Source of the DNA: DASZHJ01 sp035541215
GTDB taxonomy: Bacteria; Pseudomonadota; Alphaproteobacteria; ATCC43930; CGMCC-115725
Assembly (NCBI GenBank): GCA_035541215.1
Contig: DATKNV010000033.1
Location: forward strand, 13,583-77,582
Direction: 5' to 3'
DNA: 64,000 bases
Below the pieces are notes generated by a model that was not told the DNA's origin, did no database searches, and saw nothing but the letters and a program-made list of their open reading frames with translations. The translations under genes and the position numbers were made by a program. Below are positions 15,916 to 23,891 of this stretch, one piece after another; within the stretch, counting starts at the first letter, position 1, and each line of letters begins with the position of its first letter.

Positions 15916-15996
15916 GCCCTCCGAAGCCTTGGCGAAGGAGGGCTGCATGCACGCGCCATTTTTAGCTGTTGCGGTGAAATCGGCGAAAGCCAGGGG

Positions 15997-16722
15997 TCAA
16001 GCACGGGGCGCCACGCTCAGCCCCCGCACTTTGTGCCGCTCGATGAGACCGGCGACGAAGCCCGAGGCCTTCGCCTCCTCAACGAAGGCGCGGAGGAACG
16101 CGGCGCCCGCCGTGTTCTTGCGCGGCGTGCCGATCGCCTGCTGAACCGACATGAATTTGCCCTCGAGGATGCGTGCGCCGGGGAGCTTCGTCACGTCCGT
16201 GAGGAGGCGAGGGCGCAAGCCCGCGAGGGCCTCGAGCTTTGCCTCGACGAACTTCTCGAAGGAGGCGTCGAGCGTCTCCGTGCGCACGAGCGCGGCGCGC
16301 TTGATGTTGCGGTCGAGCCAAAGGCCGTAGGCGCTCCGGCCCGTCACCGCGATGCGCACGCCGGGAGCGTCGACCTCCGCGATCGATTTGAGCGGCGAGC
16401 CCGCGGGCACGAGATATGTGGCCTCGATCTCGCAATAGGCGGCGGTGAAGGCGATCTGCTCGGCGCGCTGCGGCTCGGCGCCGATGAGGCCGATGTCCCA
16501 AATGCCCCGCGTCGCGGCATCCGCCAGCTCGCCCGGCGTCTTGAAGGGCACCAGTTTGAGGGGGACGCCGAGCCGCCGCGCGACCTCGCGCGCCATGTCC
16601 GGCGAGACCCCCTCGGGATCGCCCGAGGCGCTCTTCCCCGTCACCAGCAGGAAATTCGAGAGGTTGATGCCGGCGCGCAACACGCCCGCCGGCGCCAACT
16701 CCGCAATGATCTCCGGCATCAT
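15997..16722 (-). CDS. Solute-binding-protein-like (SBP_bac_3) protein without signal peptide
   Basis: A 241-residue protein with the fold pattern of family-3 amino-acid-type binding proteins: VLRAGINLSNFLLV, GVSPDMAREVARRLG, WDIGLIGAEPQRAEQIAFT, VRIAVTGRSAYG. It begins almost directly with the mature domain, and neither candidate start (16722, 16719) adds a signal peptide. No permease or ATPase gene adjoins it. It may be a cytoplasmic sensor or enzyme built on this fold (cyclohexadienyl-dehydratase-like proteins share it), or have lost its export signal. The next gene upstream, an acetyltransferase on the same strand, ends 71 bases away. Confidence 0.75.
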   Translation of the reverse strand: MMPEIIAELAPAGVLRAGINLSNFLLVTGKSASGDPEGVSPDMAREVARRLGVPLKLVPFKTPGELADAATRGIWDIGLIGAEPQRAEQIAFTAAYCEIEATYLVPAGSPLKSIAEVDAPGVRIAVTGRSAYGLWLDRNIKRAALVRTETLDASFEKFVEAKLEALAGLRPRLLTDVTKLPGARILEGKFMSVQQAIGTPRKNTAGAAFLRAFVEEAKASGFVAGLIERHKVRGLSVAPRA

Positions 16723-16793
16723 GGACTGTCGATGCTCCCCCGCAGATGAATTCGCACGCGTGAGCGTGGTCCTACCACGCGACGCCGGGAACG

Positions 16794-17360
16794 TCACGCG
16801 GATGAAGCGCGATCTCTCTCGCCGCCGAGCATCTTGAAATAGAAGACCGTGGCGCAGGGCTTCCCGTTCGGCAGCAGCGCGTAGTCCGGGATGACGCCGA
16901 CGCACGTCCAGCCCAGCGAGGCATAGAGCCGCTCGGCATCCGCGCTCGCGGTGTCCAGGGTGAGGAGCGTCTTTCCCGCCCGCAGCGCCGCCGCCTCGGC
17001 CGAGCGCATCAGCGCGGCGCCGAGCCCTTGGCGGCGCTCGGAGCGCAGCACCAGCATCTTCGCGATCTCCCCGCGATGCGGCTGGTTCTCGAAGCCCGCG
17101 GGGATCATCTGCACGGTGCCCACGATCTTGCGGTCGCGCTCGCGGATCGCGACGAAGACCGCGCGTCCGTCCGTGTCGGCCGCTTCGGCAACTCCCGTCC
17201 AGAACCGCCGCGCCTTCTCGGCGGTGAGGCCGCTCATGAAGCTCACGGATGCGCCGCCCTCGACGCAGTCGATCAGCACCTCCGCCAGCTCCGCCGCCGC
17301 GCCTCGGACGTCCCGCGGGTCCAGCTCCTCCACCGAATAGCCGCTCGAGAGATCGCGCAT
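16794..17360 (-). CDS. GNAT-family N-acetyltransferase
   Basis: A 188-residue GNAT enzyme with the acetyl-CoA motif A (IAKMLVLRSERRQGLGAALM, about residues 103-122) and motif B (TASADAERLYASLGW). The substrate is unknown. ATG 17360 is chosen because it leaves a 39-base gap to the divergent XRE-cupin gene, with a palindrome in it that the regulator would bind. GNAT genes controlled by adjacent XRE-cupin regulators are a common pairing in Proteobacteria. A longer frame would run through the regulator gene and is an artefact. Confidence 0.88.
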   Translation of the reverse strand: MRDLSSGYSVEELDPRDVRGAAAELAEVLIDCVEGGASVSFMSGLTAEKARRFWTGVAEAADTDGRAVFVAIRERDRKIVGTVQMIPAGFENQPHRGEIAKMLVLRSERRQGLGAALMRSAEAAALRAGKTLLTLDTASADAERLYASLGWTCVGVIPDYALLPNGKPCATVFYFKMLGGERDRASSA

Positions 17361-17381
17361 CCTGCTTGCCTTTCGCCTGTC

Positions 17382-17397
17382 GTCTACTATAGTGGAC
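17382..17397. promoter_or_regulatory. Operator between the acetyltransferase and XRE-cupin genes
   Basis: GTC-T-ACTATAGT-G-GAC: an eight-base perfect palindrome with GTC/GAC flanks. It is centred in the 39-base gap between divergent start codons and ends three bases before the regulator ATG. It probably controls both genes. Confidence 0.6.
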
Positions 17398-17399
17398 GA

Positions 17400-17966
17400 A
17401 TGTCTGAGACAGTCAACGACTTTTCCGAACGGCTCTCGGCGCGGCTCAAGGCGGAGCGGGAGCGGCGAGGGTGGTCGCTCTCGGAGCTGGCCCAGCGCTC
17501 CGGCGTCTCCAAGGCCATGATCAGCCGCATCGAGCGCAGCGAGGCGAGCCCCACCGCTGCGCTCTTGGGCCGGCTCTCCGGCGCCTTCGGACTTACGCTC
17601 TCGATGCTCTTGGGCCGGCTCGACGGGACCGGCGAGCGCCTGCGGCGCGCGGCGGAGCAGCCGGTCTGGACCGATCCGGGCTCTGGCTATGTTCGCCGCC
17701 AGATTTCGCCCGCGGAGGCGACGCCCTTGGAGCTCACGCAAGTGCGCATGCCCCCGGGTGCGCAGGTCGCGATGCCCGCGAGCTCTTACGCCTTCATTCG
17801 CCAGCTCATCTGGGTGCAGGAAGGTACGCTCACCTTGATCGAGGGTGGGCAGCGCCTCAGCCTCGACGCCGGCGATTGTCTCGCCTTCGGCCCGCCGCAG
17901 GACCGCGAATTCCGGAACGAGGGCGCAGTCGACTGCGTCTACATCGTGGCTGTCGCGCGGCTCTAG
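17400..17966 (+). CDS. XRE-family regulator with C-terminal cupin domain
   Basis: A 188-residue protein. Residues ~10-68 form an XRE helix-turn-helix (SLSELAQRSGVSKAMISRIE), and ~105-185 a cupin with SYAFIRQLIWVQEGTLTLIEGG and LDAGDCLAFGPP. In this family the cupin binds the effector and the HTH regulates an adjacent catabolic or acetyltransferase gene. The start at 17400 directly follows the palindrome described above, so autoregulation is likely. The effector is unknown. Confidence 0.9.
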   Translation: MSETVNDFSERLSARLKAERERRGWSLSELAQRSGVSKAMISRIERSEASPTAALLGRLSGAFGLTLSMLLGRLDGTGERLRRAAEQPVWTDPGSGYVRRQISPAEATPLELTQVRMPPGAQVAMPASSYAFIRQLIWVQEGTLTLIEGGQRLSLDAGDCLAFGPPQDREFRNEGAVDCVYIVAVARL

Positions 17967-18089
17967 CGGCGACCGAGCGCACGCGAACGTGGGTCATCAA
18001 GGGTCTTTGCCGCATTGAACAGCTTCCATGCCGCCTTACCTTGATGCTGCGCCGCTGAGCGGCAGCGGCGGAGAAGCAGGGGATCGCGC

Positions 18090-18917
18090 ATGGACAGCAG
18101 GTTTGTGGAGACGGCGGTAGCGAGGCTCCACTATCTCGAGGCCGGCGACGGAAACCCCGTGATCCTCCTCCATGGCTATGCCCAGACGAGCCACATGTGG
18201 CGTCCGCTCATTCCGCTCTTGGCACGGACGCATCGGGTCGTCGCTCCGGATCTACGGGGCTTCGGGGAGTCGTCGAAGCCCGAGCGCGGATATGACAAGA
18301 AGACCATGGCGGATGACATCCACGCGCTCGCGATCTCGCTCGGGTTCGGGCGCGTCAAGGTCGTCGGCCACGACATCGGTCTCATGGTCGCCTACGCCTA
18401 CGCCGCGCAGCATCCGGACGAGGTCGAGCGCATCGTGCTGATGGACGCCTTCCTGCCGGGCGTGGGCGATTGGACGAAGGTCTGGCTGCTGCGGGATCTC
18501 TGGCACTTTCACTTCTACGGGAAGACCCCACTGGCGCTCGTCGAGGGCCGCGAGCGCATTTACCTCGAGCATTTCTGGAACGATTTCGCCGCCGATCCCG
18601 CCCGTTCCGTCTCAGAGGCAGATCGTCGCGTCTATGCCGCGGCCTATGCCCAGCCGGGCGCCATGCGGGCGGGCTTCGAGGTGTTCCGCGCCTTCGAGCA
18701 GGACGCTGCGGATTTCGCGGGCTTCGGCAGGACGAAGCTCAAGATGCCGGTGCAGGTGCTCACCGGCGAGAAGGGCTCCGGCGAGTTCCTAATCGCGCAG
18801 GGCCGTCTGGTCGCCGAGGACGTCGACGGCGCCGTCATCAAGGGGTCGGGTCATTGGCTGATCGACGAAGCGCCCGGCCAGGTCATCCCGAGGGTGACGG
18901 CCTTTCTCACGCGCTGA
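18090..18917 (+). CDS. Alpha/beta hydrolase, epoxide hydrolase / haloacetate dehalogenase type
   Basis: A 275-residue alpha/beta hydrolase with the oxyanion loop LLHGYAQTSHMW, nucleophile elbow VVGHDIG with Asp at about residue 95, and the catalytic His in GSGHWLIDE near residue 256. An Asp nucleophile in GHDIG is typical of epoxide hydrolases and haloacetate dehalogenases rather than esterases, which use Ser. The substrate cannot be fixed from sequence. Upstream is a short GC-rich hairpin (CCGCTGAGCGG); a GGGGAT stretch lies about 15 bases before the ATG. It appears to be transcribed alone. Confidence 0.85.
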   Translation: MDSRFVETAVARLHYLEAGDGNPVILLHGYAQTSHMWRPLIPLLARTHRVVAPDLRGFGESSKPERGYDKKTMADDIHALAISLGFGRVKVVGHDIGLMVAYAYAAQHPDEVERIVLMDAFLPGVGDWTKVWLLRDLWHFHFYGKTPLALVEGRERIYLEHFWNDFAADPARSVSEADRRVYAAAYAQPGAMRAGFEVFRAFEQDAADFAGFGRTKLKMPVQVLTGEKGSGEFLIAQGRLVAEDVDGAVIKGSGHWLIDEAPGQVIPRVTAFLTR

Positions 18918-19020
18918 GCGAGCGGGGGCGGGGGCGGAGAGCCCAATTCGGCCGGGATAGTCAAATCACCGCGCCTCGAATTATGCTGGGGTTGCTGGAG
19001 CTTTCCCAAGCTGGAGCACC

Positions 19021-19034
19021 TTGATCCATCTCAA
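19021..19034. promoter_or_regulatory. FNR/FixK-like box upstream of the universal stress gene
   Basis: TTGATCCATCTCAA matches the TTGAT-4-ATCAA consensus with one mismatch. It lies about 70 bases before the universal stress gene ATG, a usual distance for an activating site. Stress-protein genes under low-oxygen FixK/FNR control are known in alphaproteobacteria. Confidence 0.45.
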
Positions 19035-19103
19035 CGCGGCGTAGAGCGGCGTCGCATAATGGATTGATCGAAGCCTCCACATCGAGCAAGAGAGGACACG
19101 GCC

Positions 19104-19934
19104 ATGTCGTATAAGGACCTCCTCGTTCACGTCGACCCGTCGCGCCACTGCAAGACGCGGCTCGAGGCTGCGGCGGCGCTCGCGGGGCGCTTCAAGGCGC
19201 ATTTGACCGGCGTCTACGTGGCGCCCGAGCTCGGCATCTCCCCCTTCCTCGCGGACCAGTTCCCGCCCGACCTCATGAACGAGGTTGCCGCCAAGGCGAC
19301 CGAGCAGGAGGAGACGGCGCAGAAGGTCTTCGAGAGCTCCGCGCGTGCGGCCGGCGTCGAATACGAATGGCTCGAGGAAGCCGGCGATCCGCTCGACCGG
19401 GTCGCGGCGCATGCGCGCCATTTCGACCTGACGGTGCTCGGACAGAGCGACCCCGACGAGGTCGGAAGCACCGCGCCCGCGAGCCTGCCGGAGCACGTGG
19501 CAGTCCACGCGGGGCGGCCGGTGCTGCTCGTGCCCTTCGCCGGGAATTTCGCGTCCTTCGGGCAGCGCGTGCTCGTGGCCTGGAACGGGAGCCCGCAATC
19601 CGCGCGCGCGGTCAACGATGCGCTGCCCATTCTCGCGCAGGCGAAGAAGGTGATGATCCTCACCATCGAATCGAAGCACGGCGGCGGCGCCGATGGCGAC
19701 GCCGCGGATTTGGCGCTTCATCTGAAGCGGCACGGCATCGCCTCGGAGACGAGCCGGATCGTCGCCGAAGGGATCGAAATCGGCGATCTCCTGCTCGCGC
19801 GGATCACGGACGAGGCCGCCGATTTCCTCGTCATGGGCGCCTACGGCCACTCCCGGCTGCGCGAGCGGGTGCTGGGCGGCGTCTCGCGCGAGCTCTTCCA
19901 GCACATGACCGTTCCCGTGCTGATGTCGCACTGA
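19104..19934 (+). CDS. Tandem universal stress protein (two UspA domains)
   Basis: A 276-residue protein with two UspA domains. The first runs from about residue 3 to 145 (YKDLLVHVDPS...). The second runs from ~155 to 276 (QRVLVAWNGSPQSARAV ... FLVMGAYGHSRLRERVLGGVS). The second half contains the ATP-binding pattern G-2-G-9-G(S/T) in MGAYGHSRLRERVLGGVS; the first half lacks it. Such tandem proteins are linked to starvation, low oxygen and oxidative stress. It is followed 21 bases later by ChaB, probably in one transcript. The FNR-like box upstream suggests oxygen control. Confidence 0.92.
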   Translation: MSYKDLLVHVDPSRHCKTRLEAAAALAGRFKAHLTGVYVAPELGISPFLADQFPPDLMNEVAAKATEQEETAQKVFESSARAAGVEYEWLEEAGDPLDRVAAHARHFDLTVLGQSDPDEVGSTAPASLPEHVAVHAGRPVLLVPFAGNFASFGQRVLVAWNGSPQSARAVNDALPILAQAKKVMILTIESKHGGGADGDAADLALHLKRHGIASETSRIVAEGIEIGDLLLARITDEAADFLVMGAYGHSRLRERVLGGVSRELFQHMTVPVLMSH

Positions 19935-19955
19935 GCGGCGGCCCGGGAGAGCGCC

Positions 19956-20168
19956 TTGCCCTATGCCCGCAACAGCGACCTCCCGCCCTCGGTGCGGGCG
20001 CATCTGCCGGCGCGGGCGCAGGACATCTATCGCGAAGCGTTCAATCACGCCTGGGCCGAATACGCCGACCGCGAGCCCGGGCGCATCGAGGAGATCGCGC
20101 ACCGCGTCGCCTGGGCCGCGGTGAAGCGGCGCTATCACAAGGTCGGGCGCGACTGGGTCCCGAGCTGA
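19956..20168 (+). CDS. chaB: ChaB family protein
   Basis: A 70-residue protein of the ChaB family: PSVRAHLPARAQDIYREAFNHAW, followed by AHRVAWAAVKRRYHK. E. coli ChaB was named as a regulator of the cation antiporter ChaA, but the family is broader and often found beside stress genes. The most likely start is a TTG at 19956, because no in-frame ATG exists before the conserved part. The downstream membrane gene begins within about 80 bases. Confidence 0.85.
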   Translation: MPYARNSDLPPSVRAHLPARAQDIYREAFNHAWAEYADREPGRIEEIAHRVAWAAVKRRYHKVGRDWVPS

Positions 20169-20250
20169 GGGCGCCGCCATTTCCGCATCGTCGCAAATCT
20201 CCGAATCGCCAGCGCCGCCGGGCAGCGGCACCTCGAGCGATGCGCCCGAG

Positions 20251-21216
20251 GTGATGCTGCCGCGCAGCGTCTTCCGCTACATCGTCGCCACCAGCGGATT
20301 CCATCAGGTGATGCTGGTGCTGCTGACGGTCGCGGTGTTCCTCATAGAGATCGTGCCGCTGGAACTGCAGCGCCGCATCGTCAACGATCTCGTGAAGAAC
20401 CGGAGCTACAGCTTCGTCCTGGTGCTCTGCGCCATCTATGCCGGCGTCGTCCTCGTGCACGGCTCGACCAAGCTCGTGCTCAACGTCTATCGCGGCTGGG
20501 TGGGCGAGCGCGCGATCCGGGACCTGCGCATGCGCATCCGCCATCTCGTGGGGCACGGCCCCGATCCCGCGCTCGATCCGGAGGCGCAGGGGATCGAGGT
20601 CGCGATGATCGTGGCGGAGGTCGAGCCGATCGGCGGATTCGTCGGCAGCAGCATCTCCGAGCCGCTCCTGCAAGGGGGCGTGCTGCTCTCCGTCCTCGCC
20701 TACATGATCCATCTCGATCCCTGGATGGCGCTTATCGCCGTCGCGATTTTCGTGCCGCAGCTCGTCTTCGTCCCGCTGATGCAGAAGGCGATCATCGACC
20801 GCACCGGCGCGCGCGTGCAGGTGCTGCGCGGCCTCAGCATCAGCATCGTCGGCGCCGCCTACGACGATGCCAAGAGCGGCCGCGCGGACGACGCCCGCAT
20901 CGAGCGCGTCTTCGAGCTCGACATGGGCATCTTCCGCATCAAGTTCACCATGAATTTCCTGATGAACTTCTGCAACCACCTGCAGGTGATCGCGGCGCTG
21001 CTGCTGGGCGGCTGGTACGTGCTGCATCAGGATCTCGAGATCGGCGGCGTCGTCGCCTTCATCTCCGGCGTCGGCCGCCTCAACGATCCCTGGGGCGATC
21101 TCGTGACCTATTTCCGCGATCTCACCGTCACCGACGTGAAGTTCCGCCTGGTAGCCGGCGCGATCGACCGGCTCGTCCGCGATGGCGCGGGTGGCGAAAC
21201 CGCCGAGGTGAGCTGA
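20251..21216 (+). CDS. ABC-transporter transmembrane domain protein lacking an ATPase domain
   Basis: A 321-residue protein that looks like the membrane domain of an ABC exporter: hydrophobic helices near residues 18-38, 50-70, 140-160, 165-185, 245-265 and 275-290, with IVNDLVKNRSY and VGERAIRDLRMRIR as in type IV exporters. No Walker A, signature or Walker B motif follows; the protein ends about 40 residues after the last helix, and no ATPase gene is adjacent. The annotated GTG start is uncertain: the same frame extends ~27 codons upstream without an ATG. It lies eight bases ahead of the small DUF6505-like gene. Confidence 0.75.
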   Translation: MMLPRSVFRYIVATSGFHQVMLVLLTVAVFLIEIVPLELQRRIVNDLVKNRSYSFVLVLCAIYAGVVLVHGSTKLVLNVYRGWVGERAIRDLRMRIRHLVGHGPDPALDPEAQGIEVAMIVAEVEPIGGFVGSSISEPLLQGGVLLSVLAYMIHLDPWMALIAVAIFVPQLVFVPLMQKAIIDRTGARVQVLRGLSISIVGAAYDDAKSGRADDARIERVFELDMGIFRIKFTMNFLMNFCNHLQVIAALLLGGWYVLHQDLEIGGVVAFISGVGRLNDPWGDLVTYFRDLTVTDVKFRLVAGAIDRLVRDGAGGETAEVS

Positions 21217-21223
21217 CGTCCCG

Positions 21224-21658
21224 ATGCGCCTTCCCCGCACGATCCGCCTCGACGCCTCCGACGCCGAGAGCTTCGACGCCGCGGCCGAGCCCGGCGAATG
21301 GGCCGTCTCCGGCGCCTTCGCCTTCTCCGACCGCGAGCCCGCCTTGCTCATCGGCAAGGAGCGCTACGCCTTCCGCGGCGGCTTTCTCGGGACCGGCAGC
21401 TTCGGCTGGTCGAGCCTGGTGAGCGTCGAGGAGATCGGCGAGGCCGAGTACGAAGCCGTGGTCGAGGCGCTCGCGCGCCATCTTCTCGAGCGCTACCACG
21501 CCCCCGACCGTGCCGCGGCCCGCGCCTTCGCCGAGGAGGAGTGCAAGTTCGCGCAAGGCCTCTGCGAGCGGCCGGTCGGCACCCTCATCGCGGTCGAGCG
21601 CGAGTTCGGCCCGCAGGGCATCGTCGAGCGCTTCCGCACCGTCGAGCGGCCGCGCTGA
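21224..21658 (+). CDS. Small conserved alphaproteobacterial protein (DUF6505-like)
   Basis: A 144-residue soluble, acidic protein beginning MRLPRTIRLDASDAESF. Its opening and the EPGEWAVSGAFAF stretch recall the alphaproteobacterial family DUF6505, which has no known function. The C-terminal half is helical with a C-x6-C (CKFAQGLC). It is eight bases downstream of the ABC membrane-domain gene on the same strand. No catalytic motif is evident. Confidence 0.65.
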   Translation: MRLPRTIRLDASDAESFDAAAEPGEWAVSGAFAFSDREPALLIGKERYAFRGGFLGTGSFGWSSLVSVEEIGEAEYEAVVEALARHLLERYHAPDRAAARAFAEEECKFAQGLCERPVGTLIAVEREFGPQGIVERFRTVERPR

Positions 21659-21678
21659 CGACGCCGTTCCACCGACGC

Positions 21679-22206
21679 CTACTTGAACACGCCGCAAGCG
21701 ATGCGCGCGCCGCCGCCGCCGAGCGGCGCGGGCTGGTCGGAGTAGTTATCGCCGCCGGCGTGGATCACGAGGGCATGCCCCTTGAGGTCGCTCACCTTGA
21801 GGTGCGGCGCGATCAGGCGTCCGCCGGCCATGCCCTTGGCGTCGACGGTCAGCACGGGCATGTCGCCGCGGTGTCCGCCCGAGGCCTCGGGCCCGAGATG
21901 CTTGCCGGTGCGGTCGGGATCGAAGTGCCCGCCGGCGCCGAGCCCCGCGACCTTACTGCCGTTCTGGTCGCCGGGAGCGCAGGACGGGTTCTCGTGGACG
22001 TGAAAGCCGTGCGGTCCCGGCGGCAAGCCCTTGAGATGCGGCTGGATGACCAGCCCGTTCTTGCTGTCGCTGAAGGAGATCGTGCCGATCGGAGCGCCGA
22101 TCCCCGAAGCGTCGATCTTGTTCACGGTGAGCTTGGTCGAGGCGGCATGCGCGGCCGCGGCCGCGGCCAGCACGATGGCGGCCGCGAGAGCGAGACTAGT
22201 CCTCAT
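21679..22206 (-). CDS. sodC: Cu/Zn superoxide dismutase
   Basis: A 175-residue periplasmic superoxide dismutase. An N-terminal signal peptide (MRTSLALAAAIVLAAAAAAH, cleaved near A-A-S) precedes the domain. Metal ligands are visible in HGFHVHENPSC, GGHFDP, GPEASGGHRGDMP and HALVIHAGGD; the conserved disulfide uses the Cys in NPSC and the one in ARIACGV. It converts periplasmic superoxide to peroxide. It is transcribed separately from, and downstream of, the tungstate-transport genes, with an 84-base gap. Confidence 0.95.
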   Translation of the reverse strand: MRTSLALAAAIVLAAAAAAHAASTKLTVNKIDASGIGAPIGTISFSDSKNGLVIQPHLKGLPPGPHGFHVHENPSCAPGDQNGSKVAGLGAGGHFDPDRTGKHLGPEASGGHRGDMPVLTVDAKGMAGGRLIAPHLKVSDLKGHALVIHAGGDNYSDQPAPLGGGGARIACGVFK

Positions 22207-22290
22207 GGTTTCCCCCTTTTTCGAGCAGGTTCGAGCCCGGAGAGGCTATCTCGCCGCCGCCACGCTTGGCAAATCCGCCTCCGCTGAGCG

Positions 22291-23124
22291 TCACGAGCTC
22301 GGCGGCTTGTAGTTCGGGAAGAAGAGCTGCTCGCCGTTGATCTTGTAGCCCGCGATGGTTTGCTGCCCCGCCGGCGCCGTGAGCCAGTCGATGAAGGCCT
22401 GGCCCCACTCGACCTTCACTGTCGGGTGAAGCCTGGGATTGACGAGCATGACGCCATATTGATTGAAGAGGCGCTTGTCGCCCTCGACGACGATCGCGAG
22501 ATCCCCGCGGTTCTTGAAGCTGAGCCAGGTGCCGCGGTCGGCGAGCGTGTATCCTCCGATCCCTGCTGCGGTGTTGAGCGTGGCGCCCATGCCGGAGCCG
22601 GTGTCGCGATACCAGCCTTGCCCGTCCTTCTTCACGTCGATACCGGCATCGGCCCAGAGGCGCAATTCCTCCGCATTGGTGCCGCTGAGGTCGCCGCGGG
22701 AGAGGAAGATCGCCTTGGCCGCGGCAATCTTCTTGAACGCTCCGACCGCGTCGGCCGTGCCCATGACGTGGGCGGGATCGGATTTGGGACCGACGATGAT
22801 GAAATCGTTGTACATGACCTCGCGGCGCCCGACGCCGTATCCCGCGGCGACGAATTTGAGCTCGGCCTCGCGGTCGTGCACGAAGACGACGTCGGCGTCC
22901 CCTCGCTCCCCGAGCTTGAGCGCCTGGCCCGTCCCCACGGCGACGATGCGCACCTCGATGCCCGTCGCCTTCGTGAAGGCCGGCAGCAGATAACTGAAGA
23001 GTCCCGAATTCTCCGTCGAGGTCGTCGACGCCACGGTTATGAATTTCTCGTCCGCTCGAGCGCCGGCGGAGTGCGCCGTCGCGGCAAAGCCCGCCGCGAG
23101 AAGCCACATGAAAATGCGTGTCAT
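22291..23124 (-). CDS. tupA: Tungstate ABC transporter, substrate-binding protein
   Basis: A 277-residue periplasmic protein with signal peptide (about residues 1-24, ending SAGARA) and the TupA signature TVASTTSTENSGLF at the start of the mature chain. Later motifs GDADVVFVHDREAE and GSGMGATLN fit the oxyanion-binding fold. It delivers tungstate to TupB/TupC for tungsten enzymes such as some formate dehydrogenases. It is the last gene of tupB-tupC-tupA on the minus strand, 30 bases after tupC. Tungstate rather than molybdate specificity follows family membership. Confidence 0.9.
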   Translation of the reverse strand: MTRIFMWLLAAGFAATAHSAGARADEKFITVASTTSTENSGLFSYLLPAFTKATGIEVRIVAVGTGQALKLGERGDADVVFVHDREAELKFVAAGYGVGRREVMYNDFIIVGPKSDPAHVMGTADAVGAFKKIAAAKAIFLSRGDLSGTNAEELRLWADAGIDVKKDGQGWYRDTGSGMGATLNTAAGIGGYTLADRGTWLSFKNRGDLAIVVEGDKRLFNQYGVMLVNPRLHPTVKVEWGQAFIDWLTAPAGQQTIAGYKINGEQLFFPNYKPPSS

Positions 23125-23154
23125 CCGTCTCCCCCCATCGATCTCACCGTTCTC

Positions 23155-23886
23155 CTACCACAGTAGCTCGCCCGCGACATAGGCGCGCGCCTCTGCGGTG
23201 GCCGCCCGCGTGAAAAACTGCTGCGCGGGCGTGTGCTCGAGGAGCCGCCCCTTGTGCAGGAAGAGCACGTCGTCCGCGAGACGACGGGCCTGACCCAGGT
23301 CGTGCGTGGTCATGATGATCTTGGTGCCTGCCATGTCGAAGGCGGCGATCACCTTCTCGACCGCGCGCGTCGCCGCTGGATCGAGGCTTGCCGTGGGCTC
23401 GTCGAGGAGCATCACCTCCGGATGGAGCGCCCAGGCGCGCGCGAGCGCGAGCCGCTGCCGCTCGCCGCCCGAAAGCGCGCGCGCGGGGCGATCGGCAAGC
23501 GTGGAGAGTCCGACCTCCGCGAGCGCCTCCTCGGCCTGCTTGCGGCGCTCCAGCCGCGACACGCCCACGAGGGCCAGCCCATAGGCGACGTTGGCGCGCA
23601 CCGAGCGCCGCAGCACGATGGGATGCTGGAACACCATCGCTTGCCGCCGCCGCACCCAGGCCTCGCCGAGCGAGCGGCCGCCCCAGAGCACGCGCCCTTC
23701 GCTGGGTGCGATCAAGCCATGGCAGAGGCGGAGCAGCAGGCTCTTCCCCGCGCCGTTGGGGCCGAGGATCAGCGTGCGCGGCCCCGCCTCGAGCGCCGCG
23801 GTGATGCCATCGATGAGACGCTGGCCTCCCGCGACGAAGCTCAGCGCTTCGAGGCGCAGCGGCAGGATCGAGGAGGTGCCGTGCAT
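23155..23886 (-). CDS. tupC: Tungstate ABC transporter, ATP-binding protein
   Basis: A 243-residue ATPase: Walker A GPNGAGKS (about residue 42-49), signature LSGGERQRLALARA (about 140), Walker B MLLDEPTASLDP and switch His in TTHDLGQ. It powers the tungstate importer. ATG 23886 is preferred because it leaves a five-base gap to tupB and gives the normal length; the longer upstream frame runs antisense to real tupB codons. The order tupB-tupC-tupA is consistent with one transcript. Confidence 0.9.
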   Translation of the reverse strand: MHGTSSILPLRLEALSFVAGGQRLIDGITAALEAGPRTLILGPNGAGKSLLLRLCHGLIAPSEGRVLWGGRSLGEAWVRRRQAMVFQHPIVLRRSVRANVAYGLALVGVSRLERRKQAEEALAEVGLSTLADRPARALSGGERQRLALARAWALHPEVMLLDEPTASLDPAATRAVEKVIAAFDMAGTKIIMTTHDLGQARRLADDVLFLHKGRLLEHTPAQQFFTRAATAEARAYVAGELLW

Positions 23887-23891
23887 GGCCT

